A stretch of DNA of 64,000 nt, from contig CM065312.1 of the NCBI GenBank assembly GCA_033032175.1, forward strand, positions 7,750,001 to 7,814,000. The letters are read 5' to 3'. The stretch is from Saturnia japonica (taxonomy: Eukaryota > Arthropoda > Insecta > Lepidoptera > Saturniidae). The notes beneath the pieces were generated by a model that was not told the origin of the DNA, searched no databases, and saw only the letters and a list, made by a program, of their open reading frames with translations. The translations under genes and the position numbers were made by a program. The stretch's first letter is position 1. The number at the start of each line of letters is the position of its first letter. Below are positions 12,205 to 26,700 of this stretch, piece by piece.

Positions 12205-14620
12205 TTTCTACTTTTTGTCAATTTTCTATTTAATTATTTAACATATGTTCCTAATTAGAATTAGTTATGGAAGACTGATTACTGAAATAAAAAAGATAAT
12301 ATAGACACGAAATTGTTAGTTTTATTGAGATTCAAACGTTATGTACCTCCTCTTACCCCCCTCACCCCTAAGAAGTGAATTTAGGAAGTAAGACAGATTT
12401 GCAAGTTGGAATGTGGGGACGATGACTGAGATACTAAATACATTTAGTGGATGTTTTTGTAAGAAATCGGATAAATATGGCCTGTTTGTAATTGAGAAAA
12501 TCAAGAAAGATTGCGGTAGATTATATAGGTAAACATGTTACCCTAAGAAAAAGAAGAAGAAGAAGAATAGCAAATATACCTAGGTAAGAAGAATGAACAC
12601 ATTATTATTATTATTATTAAGAAACTATGCTAAAATTATGTTTATGTTAAAGTTATAATTATTAATAATGATTGTTATCGAGTAGACGACTGAAAACATG
12701 TTTACCTAACCTAACGAATCTTGGTGTGATAGGTCAAAGTTCCACAAACCAATGGAAAATAAACGAAAACAACAGCATTTATTAAAAAAGAAAGCACAAA
12801 GTTAATCAAAATAGAGTAAATTTTACGCTCGATAACTACAATAATATTAAACCAAGGAATCTTATCCTTTTTTAGTTGCACAATATTATTAATTTGAAAT
12901 TAAAATACGGACAGACACCAAAAGCATCTATTATACTTTTTGCCAAGCGGTTTAAAACACGTGTCAAAAACCACAAGTTGTGGATACTTTGGTCAATGAA
13001 TACCTAAATCCTTAACAGAAAATAAATCGTCTTAAATCTTATTAAATTAACAATACTAGTGATCAACTGCTGTACTAAGCAAGAAGGTTCGCCATGGGTT
13101 TTTTCTATAACTATAAGATGCCTATTGAGTAACGTGTATTCTAGTAGGCTGGTGATTACAACATATAAAATCTTTTTGTCTTCCATTCAAGATGTTTCTT
13201 ATAATCGATCGATTAAAAAACGAACTGAATATATAGCTTAGTATTACAGTGAAGAAAAGTATATAAATTTATTTAAATATATGGATCTGTGTTACATTGT
13301 ATTCGGAAGTATTTTGACAAAGGCAAAAAGGGATCCGTACGTCTTTTTTACTGTTTTCCTGTTCCGTTCTGTGATTCCTTTGTACCGTTCTATTTTTGTA
13401 ATAAGAAATATATAGGTATACATTAGTAGTTTCATATGTTAATAATTATTGCCATATTATGTTAAGGACACTTAAGATTTTGTGTGCACGACAGCTACCT
13501 AGATCTTAATAGGTAAATTATGAAATAATTGAAATTAATATAGAATCAAAAGTTATAGTATTAACTAATAAACAGGGTGAGGCTTCGGTAATAAGGTTAG
13601 AAAATTAAATACTTATTAATATTAATGTGAAGTTATAAAGATTGTAGGTGACACGTTGATAAGTATTTTAGCGAGGACAAAGTAGGTACTTTGGCAACCA
13701 AATATGAAAATGTCGGTACAGTTTTCTCTATTCAGTATTGAATACCTAATAAGGAATCCATATGTAATGATACGTGTGTACTTATTTACATAAACCATTC
13801 CTTAAACGTAACAGTAAATTAGATTATTTTTAGTATTTTATTTGTGTTTCTGACCGTGGCAGAACTTGTGCACTTGGTGCAGGGTTTAATTGTGGAAGCA
13901 TTGCCGATAAACTTGCTACAAAGCAGAAGTCTTTGCATGGCTGAGTTCTAGATTGAAAAGTATGGCTGTCCACACGTGTTGGCACACAAAACATTTCTAT
14001 ACGTATTCACGACATTTCAGTTAGGATTGTAGTTATTTTATTGCTTATAGATGGACATGTGCTGCAATTACACTATAACATAACGTAGATATACTGCATC
14101 TTCATCTTTGCAACTTCTGCAACTTTGCATAAGTGATGTAGTTCGCGCCTGTGGGAAAAGTTGTTGAACGGTTAAACTATTTGTTATATTCGAATACAAC
14201 GTCATCGGCAATCCTTTTTTTACAGATTTTACGATTATCGGTCTGTTCCCAAATATTCAGGTCGGAATTGAAGGTAAGCATAACGCATCTCTTTGAGACG
14301 CAATTTAGGGCGTCTCGCTAGCTATTTAGCAATGGCAACCTCGCTCAATAGGGTTTGTTGAAGTAAATAAGAAGACTCCAACCAGTGCACGTGTCCTAGA
14401 TAGACCTACAACTATAAAAAAAATCTGCCACGTAAACGAAATCAGCAGTCCAGGGTCTTGCACGTTCTTCGGCTATCCCTTAGTTGCATTATACGACACC
14501 CACATAATGTGTTGGATAGTAATATTCTAAACCGGCACACACACGTCAAAAATACTAGTATTTAACTAATTAATACATATATTACGATAACGAAATGAAT
14601 TAGTAACATAAATAATAACA
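12205..14620. other. Intergenic between the Tigger element and the prominin 3' end
   Basis: AT-rich sequence. It contains a GAA-type microsatellite (about 12545-12570) and a TTA-type microsatellite (about 12603-12620). Open frames at 12322-12504 and 13004-13241 lack motifs. It serves as the 3' flank of the prominin-like gene, whose probable poly(A) signal is at 14624. Confidence 0.5.
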
Positions 14621-14623
14621 AGT

Positions 14624-14629
14624 TTTATT
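14624..14629 (-). terminator. Poly(A) signal of the prominin-like gene
   Basis: The minus strand reads AATAAA here, about 100 bases after the TGA stop at 14727-14729. This is a plausible end of the 3' UTR. The call rests on position and hexamer only. Confidence 0.5.
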
Positions 14630-14726
14630 TCAATTCAATCAATCGTCTCAGAAGCATGATTATAACTCTATGAAGAAGTTTTGTGCTTCTTTAAACATCA
14701 AATTTATCGTGTTTATCGTTTAAACG

Positions 14727-14760
14727 TCACCAACTATCACTTCGAGGTGGAGGTGGGGGT
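14727..14760 (-). CDS. Prominin-like, exon 18 (C-terminal tail)
   Basis: The acceptor is TTGTTTCAG. The exon completes a split Gly codon and reads PPPPPRSDSW, then TGA at 14727-14729. The Pro-rich cytoplasmic end could bind SH3 or WW partners; that is inference from composition. The assignment relies on phase 2 matching exon 17 and on the stop. Confidence 0.75.
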
Positions 14761-17700
14761 CTGAAACAAAATAAGTTCATAATATTACATATTAGTAATG
14801 TACCTGCATCTCCATACATGTATTCCGTCCAACCGCCGCTACTTCTTACAAAGAACATCATACCCATATCCCACCTAAGTAGGGTCGGTAAAACATGTTT
14901 CTATATGCATTTATTCAATCGTACCTTCTTCGATCTTCCTCTACTCTTATATCCTTCTACCTTCATACATAACATTCCTATAGTTATTTGACTTTAATCT
15001 CTTCTGATGACATGCCCATACTACGCTAACCTATTATCCTTTATTTTTCTGTCTCTGGTGCTATTTTCATAATTTTTCTGATTCAAGGCAGAGGCTTATG
15101 TAGTTTTCTTTAATCCATTTCTTTTGTTGCCCAGCACTCAGACTTATATAGCAAGACCTCTCACAAAGAACACAGTTTTTTGAAATGATATGGTGTAATG
15201 TAACGATTACTTACTAAAATGTATTATGTAGACGAAATTATTTAACTGGATTAGGATTAATCTATTCCATGATGAATCTTAGTTTTCATATATACATAAA
15301 TCACGCCTATTTTCCAATGAGGTAGGCAGAGACCACGTCCTTCCATCTGCTACGATCCTGTCATACCTCTTTCGCTTCTTCAAAATTCATTAAACATTCA
15401 TTCATTGCTTAGTTTTCGTTAGCGATTATTTCGTAATCCGTAAAATACTGTGGTATTTATTACCTACACAGATTAGTTAAAGATCAACATACCCAGGTGT
15501 ATTCCAATTACTACTATCACACATTGCTGTTGTTGGAGTTTCTTGGCGACTAAAAAAGAGAAGATTTTTTTTTGCTAATGTTAAGTTAGGTTAATGTAGA
15601 AAACTTGTCAAATGTATAATAAATGTTTAGTTAAAAGAAACTGTAGTTTCATATCTTCTAATATCCTCGATTTTTAAGCAATTTGGACATTAAGCAATAC
15701 TTGCATGTGGTTTAGTTTTACTTATCGCACGTCAATGTACTGCAATGTAAACTTGAGCCCATTTTAAACTATCCCTCTCTGGATATGGCCAATAAAAAAT
15801 AATTAGAAACTTTGTCAGGCTCGTTTTTATTAGGTATACTTATTTATTTACTCTGTGTATAGTCTTTCTATTCTAAATTGTCATTGTTTGTTTTACAATC
15901 TTATTAGAGTATATCCTTTAGTTCAGTATGACTCTTGGCAAAGACCTCCTCTAGCTGATTTCATTGCATTCTATCATGGGCCACTCTCTTCCAGTGTTAG
16001 GGTCCGCTGTGAGCTTTAGTACGTATTCCCATCTCTTTATTTGCTTTCCCCTACTCCGTTTACTGTTTCTATATCAATCTATTATACACAATTTTTCCTG
16101 AGTTAATTGTTTAATAAAAATGTACACTAATGTATGTACAGTTTAATGTTTAATACCGACGTTACGTAATATAATTCTAATATTTGAAAAATGCAAATAA
16201 CTATTCATAATAAAATGAAAAACATGTAAACATCGGGATTTGCATAGTATAAATCTCGTAGCAAATAAACTTTTTTACCTGGGCAGTGTAGCTAGTATTA
16301 TTGATTCATGGGCTCTAATTTTTCGACTGTAAGAGCGCCATAGTTTTACGCAAAACGGTGTTAAAGCTGTACACCAAAGCACTCCGACTAAAAAGCCACA
16401 TGTCCACCACCCATGCTGTAATGAATGTGTCGTAGATTAGTACTTCGAAGCGTGCTTAAAAATTGTTCATACAACTTCTATCCAGCTGATTATTTGTTAG
16501 ATTAAAGGCACGTAGGTAGCAAATTTCAATCAAAATGGCTATAGCTAAACTTTTTTTTTATGTTGTCTAATAGTTTGAAATAGTAAAAATAGAAATTTCA
16601 TCTAATAAAGTATAAGACCCGATCGACCCAGATCTATGGATCAGGGAACTAGATCGCATAAGATTAGGAATTGGTATACCAGAGGAAGCTCGAAAGTAGT
16701 GACAGAGAAGTTAAGGAATGATAGTTTGACGTGGTATGTCCATCTTATGAGGAGAGTAGTAGCGCTTGCGCTTTTGTGTTCATTTTTGTCGGGTGTAGTT
16801 GGCAATACATACGCTAGTATGTACACACGTATGTACGTAGTATGTTAGCACACGGGGCGTTCCAAGTTCCAACTTAGTCCTCAGTAAGAGCAGTGTAGCC
16901 TCAGTTAAGATTCCCCCAGTATTTCTTAATTTAGGTTAGTCATAACTGTAGCCATAAATGAATAGCCACACACTGGAGTAAGTTTTGATGATATACTAGG
17001 AATTATATGAGAATGTCCATATATAAAAGTGATGTAACCACTTTTCTTTAACTTGAAAACATAGAAGATTGCTACTTCATAACGAGGATGAAAGTCATAT
17101 TATAACTATAGGAGTGTTAAGTGTGAAGGTGGATAGATGAATGTAAAAATCATGGATATATTGTGTGAAGATTGATATGCGTATAAAAGGTGTGAATATT
17201 GAGATGACAGCTGACAGAAGCGAGTAATAAAGAAAAATGTGCGCGTTGTACATACTCGTAAATAGCAACGAAAGCAGCGATATAAAAATAGTCACTTACC
17301 AGAGATGCAATGTAATGGTTACATAGCAAAGATCTCGTAGCTTCGTAAACTGTAAATAAAGGACGACAACGAGCGGCGTGCTTCTCCACGGATGCCAAAA
17401 CATGAGTTCTCCAGCCAGCGGCATGAGAAATAAGCCGTGAGATGAAAGTCGACACTTTCTGTAAAGAATATAAAATTGATAAAAATTCTTAAGGGTCATC
17501 ACTACCATTTATCTTTCAATTAATTCTTAAAGTATTTTTTTGAGTACATAGTTTGTTTACTCCGTTTTTGCTATAAGATGAACCTTAACCGGAGTTGCGA
17601 AATGGGAAAATGTTTGAATAAAATTAGTAAATACAAAATGTATAATTTAAATTAAATGAATAAATTTCAAATCGGAGACGGACTTATCAAACTAATTTAC

Positions 17701-20700
17701 AAAACAATCTCTGTTGTTATTAGATTTCGTTCATCTACTAACTTCAAAAGTTTACACCGAAGATTATTTTGTCTTTCGTTAATAATTTGAATTCATAATA
17801 AAGAAATTCTTACAAACAATTGAATAACAAATTTACATGTCCGCAGATGAGATAAGAGCTACATACTACATATATGAAACCTTTGAAAACGAGAAAGGAT
17901 TGTATCAGAAATACATTTCTGTAATTATTTCTATATGAATTATTAACTCAATCCAATCGTTAATCATTCAACAACAACAACAAATTAATAATTAAATATA
18001 ATTAAATTTTATATACAAATCAATTCAACATAAACTGCTTACTATATATAGGTAATAACCTATATTCCTACCTAAATAAGAATAATATATTTATTGTCAG
18101 TCACTAATATTACCTACTTACTTACATATTAGTTAAATATACATTTTGTTGCATAAAAAAATAAATGATTAACCCACTTTCCGTGCAATAGCATCTCCTT
18201 GATTGTCGATATAATACTGTGCCGTGTGAATGTGGCTCAGAGATATGTTCAATTTCTTCCTAAAAGGCGCAAGTTGGAGTTCTAGTTCTGTTAGCTTGAA
18301 GACTATTTCTGCCCGAAGTTGTTCCAGTGGTTTCACATTCGTGTGATATAGTTTTTTGGTTCTTGACGCTGGAATGAAATAAGAAAGAAATAATTGTCTG
18401 GCATGTTTATTATATGATAGGGCATTTTGTCATACTCAGCTAATTTGGTCTTATCAAATGTATCACACAATGTGTATTATGTAGTATTCCACTAAACTTA
18501 CATCTTTATTATTCTAGGATAGAGAATTATATAGACATTTTTGTACTTAAACATCAAGGTCACAAACACCAAAGTCTCTCTGTTTTTGATTTCGGGCTAC
18601 ATAAATACTTACCCAATGTATCTAACCTGCCCGCTGTGGTCAAGTCAGATACCTGAGCTGCTACATTTTCCAGTTGATCAGCTAAAGACGGCAAGTCTTT
18701 CCCAACGACGGGTATGTTGTAATCCCCTCTAAAATTTGTATTTATTATAAACAATATCATATATTATAATAGACTGGCTGTGCCCGTGGCTGCTCTCACG
18801 TGGACCACAGAATACCCTCGATCGGGCACACGCGCGAATGGTGCGCTTGTACAACCCCTGTTCCCGGTTATTTCAATAATAAAAATGCTCATTGTCGGTG
18901 ATCCTTAGAAGATAGACATGTAATATCTACAGACAAAACATTCAAAAAATTGTAAATACTTTGAAATGCGTTTAGTAAAAAGCTGTTATTTTGACATTAC
19001 AAGCAGACACTTCAATTTTATTAATTGTGTAGAAATTAGTCATTTAGAAAATAACTCTGATTGCTCGAAATAAAAATTATTATGAATTCAGATTTTTTTA
19101 CTAAAAACCCATAAAAATCATTTAGTAAATACGTTTGATTTCTAAAAAATCTAAAAAAAAGTGTTAAATTTTGATTTTATAGGTACTCATATTATTGACA
19201 AAATCAGTAATAAATTACTATGGGCTCTTAATAAATATATAAAATACTAGCATGTGCCCAACGGTTTACCTGTGCTAAATTTTTTCGACCAACTCTTCAC
19301 CCCGCTGCCGCCAACGCACTCGTAAAGACAATCGTTGTTTTCACTTCCCATACTTGCATAAAGATTCCAGATCGCTGGACGTTTATAGTCCCTGTCTGTT
19401 CCATTCGGTCGTAGCGTAAATATATATAGTTATATAATCATTCTCAATAAACAAGTTGAATAGGTAAAAAAAATCAATTATGACTGGTGGTTCCCGAGAT
19501 TAGCGCGCTCAAACATAACCATTTTCTTGAGCTTTATAATATTAGTATGAATGGACGTTAATTAGTAGATTAAGAATGCTAAGCATTTCTAAAATTCTAA
19601 AGGTAAATTAATTAAAAAAAAAAAAAAAAAATAGGTTTACATCCTAACTTAAAATATTATAATTCCCAAAATGAGTTTGCTGTTACTCAATCACGCAAAA
19701 ACGGCTAAACTGATTCGTTTGAAATTTAGCACCCAGGTAGCTAATAATGAGGATTAAGACATAGGATAGACATACGATTTAATCCCGGTAAAGACCCAAT
19801 TCTTAAGTCCAAGCAGACGAAGCCACAGGCAGAAGTTAGTAGATAATATTATATTAAAAAAACAACTATTGGGGGCAGTGTAACGGTATTATATTTTGTT
19901 ACCTGTAATTAGCCAAGTTGACATCCGTTACAGTGAGAATTTCGTTCAACAATTTACTAAAATATACCGATATGGTTTTAAGGAATCCCATATCTATAGC
20001 CGGAGCGAGCCTTCCCAAATCGGCCTGCAACTCTTCCCACTCGAAGTAAGAGGTTTCTTTGTTAATATCTAGTATCTTGTCTAGTTGAAATACGATGTAA
20101 GCGGGTCTATCCATTTCGCAATCTCTAATAACATATTATGAACAAGTTATAAATAAACTACAAAATAATATTAAGTAACTTGTATCAGTCGCTTCGCCAG
20201 CGTGAAATAATTTATTTTTTTCAAGACTCTTTCACCTCTTCAAGCATTTATTTTACAAAAAATTCAAGTTCTGGTTTTTTTTCTGACTGAATACTAAGTT
20301 TTTGCTTCTTATTTCGAAACTGACAGAACTTTATACAAAAATAATTTTTAAATCTGATTCTACGTTAAACTTCTACAATACACAACATAATTTTTAACAA
20401 AAAAGAAAACCAGCTTCAATGATTTTGAGATATCTTTGTTGCACCTTCGTTCCAATGGTAATGAAATTAAAACGGGACCAACCTTTCCAATAAAAAAATA
20501 ATAATTAAAATCAGTTTAAAATATACATTCGAATTGGGAACCTCCTCCTTTTTCTGAAGTCGATTAACAATGATCGTATAAAGTTCATATTTGTAATTTC
20601 AAAACTCTCGTGCTAAGTATGACTATACAGTAAGTGACATTGTGTCGAAAATGAAATGAGAGTATAATATTTGGAATCAGTGTAATGAGACCTATCTTTT

Positions 20701-23700
20701 ACTGATCAATATATACTATATATTGTGTAAAAAAACAATTTTATTAAGTTTAAACACATTAAACCACTTATCTTGTTTTGATTTTTCTTTTAACCCCGTT
20801 TTATTCAAATTAGTACTTTAGGCATTTATTGTAGGTACTTGTTATTAGTACTGCAATATAATATTCCATCTGATTTTTTTTGGATACAAAATTGTAATAT
20901 ACAAAACAGCAAGTTAAAATATTTTGTTCATCATATGTATTAAAAATTACCTTATTTAAAATTGAATACCTAAAAGTACAAGTTTTTTTTTAATATTCAC
21001 GTTATCTTTAAGGAAAACAATTTCAACCGCATATTCTGGAATATTTGCTAATCAAATTTTCTTTCTACATGGTTTTACATGAACGCAAAATTCATGTCCT
21101 TGTTGAGGGATGTATTTCGCAGATCAAGTCCATAAACGCTGGACTTCCTCCATACTCTGTTTTAGTCAACTCTGTTTCTACTGCATGTCAATGACATGTT
21201 ACCTTTAGGCCATACTCATTGCTATGCAGATGACATTATCATTCATGGGTACTATTATAGCAAGCCTTTATGCGGTCGGGAAGACACAGAAAAGAGACGG
21301 GAGTAACTTGTCATTGAACTTAAACAATCCTTGCACCGCGTATCTACATGGGGAACAAGTAACTTTAAACGAATTTTGAACTCTAGTTCAATTCTAAATA
21401 AACTCAGGTCTATTTGATTTCTTCAAAGAAATCTCCATTTTCTCTTCTCCCTATTCTTCAGAATGTCTCGTTAGCAATGCGTGACAGCCTCAATATCATA
21501 GGTGTGATTATTCGCTGCGACTTCGGCTCGAGGGATTACATCGGGAGTGTCATCTCTAGTACATTTCGGAGACTGGGAATCTTGAACAGGGTGCGACGGT
21601 TTTTCACGCCCGGTGAATTATATTATCTTTACAAGGTACAAGTTCGGCCGTATATGGAATACTGTTCGCATTTCTGGGATGGATCCGCAAAATACCTCCT
21701 CGATGCTCTGGACAAGTTGCAGAGACTGGCTGTTCGCATTATTAAAAATGCAAACGTTACCAAATACCTCGGCAAATCATCTCGAAACGAACTAAAAAGT
21801 TCTCTATGACTCATCTTTATCGTACCGTGGAACCTTCTCCCGGCCAGTATATTCCATCCTTCTTACAACATCGGGTCCTTTAAGCGCAACGTAAAGAGAT
21901 ATTTATACTGGCCGGCATGGCAGCGGCAACCGCCAATGGATTTAGATCTCTCGGTTGCTGCCGTTGTTTGGATTGTGTTGTGCTATTATAAGAACAAATC
22001 GATTTATGTGAAACTTATATAAAAACACAATACATATTGCTGTACCCGAGTGATATAAATAAAACATACATTTACCAAATAAACGCTTTGCTTGATAAAG
22101 CTTTGAAAAGAACTACGTAGGTACCTCAAAACGTCTTTAACTGAGACATCAATTGTAATGTTGTCCAATTCTCTGAACAGCGCGTCAAATATTCCTTCAT
22201 TATTTGATAGAAGAGGGGAAGGACGATCGAATAGAGCTGAGAGGGTTCCATATTGTGGTCTGTCCTTGAGTCCATGGCATACGTATACCTACGGAAAATA
22301 TATCAAATTATCTTTTATTACATTTTTTATATGTAAGTTTTAAAAGCCAAATATAGTGTAAATAAGAGATATTAAAAATAATGAACAAGCCAATACAAAG
22401 TAGGTACCTACGTAATAATGATTTTTTAATTGTTTAACCAATTAATTGTTATACGAAATTTTAAAATTTTTATTTGTATTTCATATTCCTCTATGAAAAT
22501 AATAATGATTTATTATGTTATCGATTTCGGAAGAATATGTTTATGTATTAAAATACAGATGAGTGTTGAATTAACATTTAAATACGAAATTAAATTAAAA
22601 ACATAGAACTAGTTAAAAGAAAATCGCAAGTATAAACTGGAAAACCTGGTTTACATACACCGCTAAACAACATCATACGAAATACAACTACTTAGTAACG
22701 CCTTCAAAGAAATTCAAAGCAATGCACACTGAAGCGATTTATGTAAGCGAATTCACAAAAGAAATTTAAAGTCTGCCGTTTTCTCCTTTGAACCAAGCGT
22801 GTAATTTACTTTGAGAATTTCACGCATTTATTTTCAACTAGGTATAAATGAACAATTTACCTCTGCGTGGCCGGAGACAAGAAAAATGGTTGAAACTGCA
22901 ACCCATAGAATCAAGGACGTAAAACACAGGCAAATTGCAGATCTGCAGAAAAGACCAATTCAAATATAATTATTCGCTCCTTATAACTCTGCTCCTCCGG
23001 GGATGGCATTATGTCAATTTTACGTACATTTTTGTGACGTAAGGGAGCCAAAGAGTAAAGACGAATGCTTCATTACAATTCAGAATATTTTAATGAGTAA
23101 CTTCTGTAATTTTTTATTCGGGTATTCGGGAACACTTTTATAAATTTAATAATGGACTTAATTTAAATTCTACTTTTTATCTATTAAAAAATATACAAAC
23201 TCTTAAACACACTCACCTTATGGTGATATTATTCAAAATGAATTAATTATATTCAAACCACAAAAATTGATATGTAGAAAAATATAACATTTTAAGTAAG
23301 TGTATGTATCATTATAAAATAATGCAAACTCACGCTTTTAGAGTTCTGTTGGCATGGATTTTCCCATTACCACATCCACAAAGCAATGCCAGTAGTAAAA
23401 GCAACATCACAAAGCTGAAAGCGACGACGCAAGCTGTAAGTTAATTCATTGCCTACCTTTAGTTGCATATTTATAGCTTAACATTAAATCTACCATCATA
23501 AAATAAACACTTAGAATATAACTTATTTGTAAATTTGAGGATTTGATAGAAAATTGTTTAGACGTTTACAGAAGAAATAATTCATATATACGTAATTGGT
23601 AAACATATTTTAATTGAATTATATATATAACTAGAAAACTCGGCCACGCGTTATTGTGCCGTTTTGGAGTCCATAATGAACATTGATTCGACCGCTACCA

Positions 23701-26700
23701 AAGCTAACAGGGTCACCTGCTGGACTAATATGAAGATTGTCTAAAAATTTCATCAAAATCGCTTCCACCGTTTTGGAGTACACAGGGAACAAATATACAA
23801 ACATAGATTTTTATACGTCATAAAGAAGAAGAAGGAGAAAAATAAGAGCCAGATGTAATTGATTAAATTATGAATATAAAAACAAAAACAAACCTAACAT
23901 GAGTGTCCATCTCCAGAATTCGTATCTTTGTATTCTATCTAAAGTGGACTCCAATCTCCTTGCCACAGAATGCAAACTACCAGTGAGATGACGAACAATA
24001 TCGTTAAGAATGTTACCCGAATTGTGAACTTCTTCCCTTCGGACTTCTATATCATTCAGAATATCTGTATATAAAAAATGTTAGGAGATAAGCTTTTTTA
24101 ATATTATTAACTTTAGCAAGCATATAATTTATAATTACTATTACGTATAATTTATCTAATACTAAATTTTTCCGGAACTTCGTTCGAGTTGTATTAAAAG
24201 TGAAACGACCTGCACGCCACCTGCATTAAACTGTCTGTACAAATATAGAGAACCCTTGCAGATTAAAGGGCGTGCGCATAACAATTTACCAAAGTTCCAA
24301 AGCATTTGGATGAATAGTTTTTTTTTTAAATAAAGAAACCTTTGTTATGAAGTGAAATTATCAGAAGATTTTGCAGTTATTCCTTCCGACTAAAGTACCA
24401 CTTACAAAACACTTTTTCTAAATTGTAATTATGAGTAATTGTAATTGTAATCAGTTTATATTATTTATTTCAAGAAATCTACAGCTCTTAAATGTTAATA
24501 TATTAACACTTATATATTATATAAGTGTTAATCTATTAACATGTTATATTATTATTATTAATTATGTTATATACTATATTATATACTGTCATATTAGTAA
24601 AATAAAATATTGATGGCGCCTTCAATATATTTTATTAGCATCAACTGATGACATTTTAAATAGAATATTAAATTATTTTTCCCTTCTCAAATATGTGTTA
24701 TTTTTAATTATTTTTCTTTAATACGATATTATTTGTCAATAGCGGGGAACGTAAGCTTTTGCTGAACAATGGACGGAGATATGGCATTGCCAGGAAAAAC
24801 ACCTTGACAAATTATATAATTATATGATATACAAGTTACGACATTGACCTTCTCTAACTTTAGCTGTCTGTGTTAATATAGCCGATGGTAGGGCACGAAA
24901 CTCCTGTCTGGCGGTGGATATAGCTCGAGTTAAATTATCTACTCCCAATAAGCGAAGTTCTCGTAGTTTTTCCTCACGTAGTATCTGAAATTATATTTAA
25001 AGTATGATAAATGCGGAAATGCAGCAATAACAAAAAAATAAGTAGGTATATCTATAGGTACTAATACTAGCTGGTCCGGCAGACGTTGATCTGCCCTTTC
25101 CAGTAGTCAATGACTCGACCACAGCCACAGCCACAGGAACTATCCCAATTTTTTCCTAAAAACTTTTCCAGGACAATAACTAACAAAAAAAAAGTTATGC
25201 ATATCCATGGTTCATATCGTGAGTTATTGTCTTGAGTTCATTAAAAAAAATGGTATATTACAAATTACGCGTAACAAACCACGTTCCGTGGTATCAAGAA
25301 TGTTCGAGTTAATTAAATACAAAGTGGGTATATTACAAATTACCAAATACCGTGATTAACGTTATCAATTACTGTGATGAACCAAAATGTTCGAGAATAT
25401 TCTAGAAGCTATAGATGCGCTATTCGAGCAACCACGCTCTGCTACCAAAAATGTTCGAGAAGGTTCGCGTAATATATGCTGGGCCCTTAATTCAATCAAT
25501 CGCGAATCAATCCCTCTCGAAGCTATTGCTGCGATACACAGTAACTATTCTAATAACAAACAAAATAGACTCACCTTGTCAGGAGCAGGCGGTAACTTTG
25601 ACCTTGCCCCGTCGACCTGAACTGCAGATTGTGAAGTATTTGTGTTTGTGGAGTGAACTGTATGTATGTGTGTGTGGCAGCCTCAATTCCCAAAGGATAC
25701 TATCACTCAAGAAATCAGTTCATCAAACAGTGCATCACTATGCGGTCATAGCATTTAAAAAACTTGCGGTAAAACTACTTGGCCACGCTATCGAAAGAGG
25801 AGAATGATGAGGAGATTTCGAGCAACCATTACTTTTAACAATAACATTCTGAAAGCAAATGCTATATGCTCAAACTCTGCGCATATTTGTTTGTGATAGA
25901 GGTACCTGGTCACAAGACCATTGTGGAAAGTTTATTTTTATTAATATCGAACCAGTAGACTGTTGAAACAAACCGCCTGCTGCCGAAGCCTGTGCAATAA
26001 AGATAATATTGCTCATGAATGGTTAAAATACAGAGTTTTATAAACATTTTTTTTACCTTACGTCCCGACAAGAACCATTTATGGCAACCCAACCTATGTC
26101 ACACCCACAATTAAGACGAATACAACAACACCTCTTATGCTAAAATCCATAAAGCCATTTAGGCTATAGAGCGTGCCAAAGGAATAAACATATGTACATA
26201 AATACGCTCGAAAAAGATAACCCTCTTGCTTGCAGTCGAGCAAAAATAAAAAAGAATTAACTAAATCCGTCCAACTCTCTCAAGTGATGCGCTTACCAAT
26301 GAAGCATTTAATACTTATTTATATATAATTTGATGATAAAGTTCAAGAGATTTTTCGTTTGTTTGTTTAAACGCGCTGATCTTTTGAACTCTCCAGTAAG
26401 ATTAAAAAAATATATTTTTGTATTCATTGATGAAAGTATATATTATTATAAGTTTACGAGAAGACCCTACGAAGTGGAACATTAATTATGATAGTCGAGC
26501 AATCTGGTAAGCTGTAGGCATGTAGGGATTTACAAGAAGTGAGAACAACACTAGGCTACACGCCTACACGGGTGGGTGGAATGGCGGCAGCCGGCGGCGG
26601 CACGGTGGGGAGCTGGTTGAATAAATTTAACTCAGATGAAACCGTGAGACATTGCTCGTATATTATAAATGTAAAAATACTTTTGAATGTTTAGTTTTCA

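Noticed and set aside
17150..17299. Continuation of the minus-strand frame beyond exon 15 of the prominin-like gene
   Set aside because: A strong GTAAGT donor at 17299 and an in-phase TM5 exon at 16415-16279 show that the extra residues are intron read-through.
23334..23415. Use of the nearer acceptor CTTTCAG for prominin exon 9
   Set aside because: It would introduce a TGA in frame after two codons; the CTTACAG acceptor 18 bases upstream keeps frame and adds a proper TM3 start.
25387..25807. Two overlapping open frames as a possible small gene
   Set aside because: They overlap the heat-shock elements, show no family motif, and have no splice-linked partner exon; they look like chance frames in a promoter-like or repeat region.
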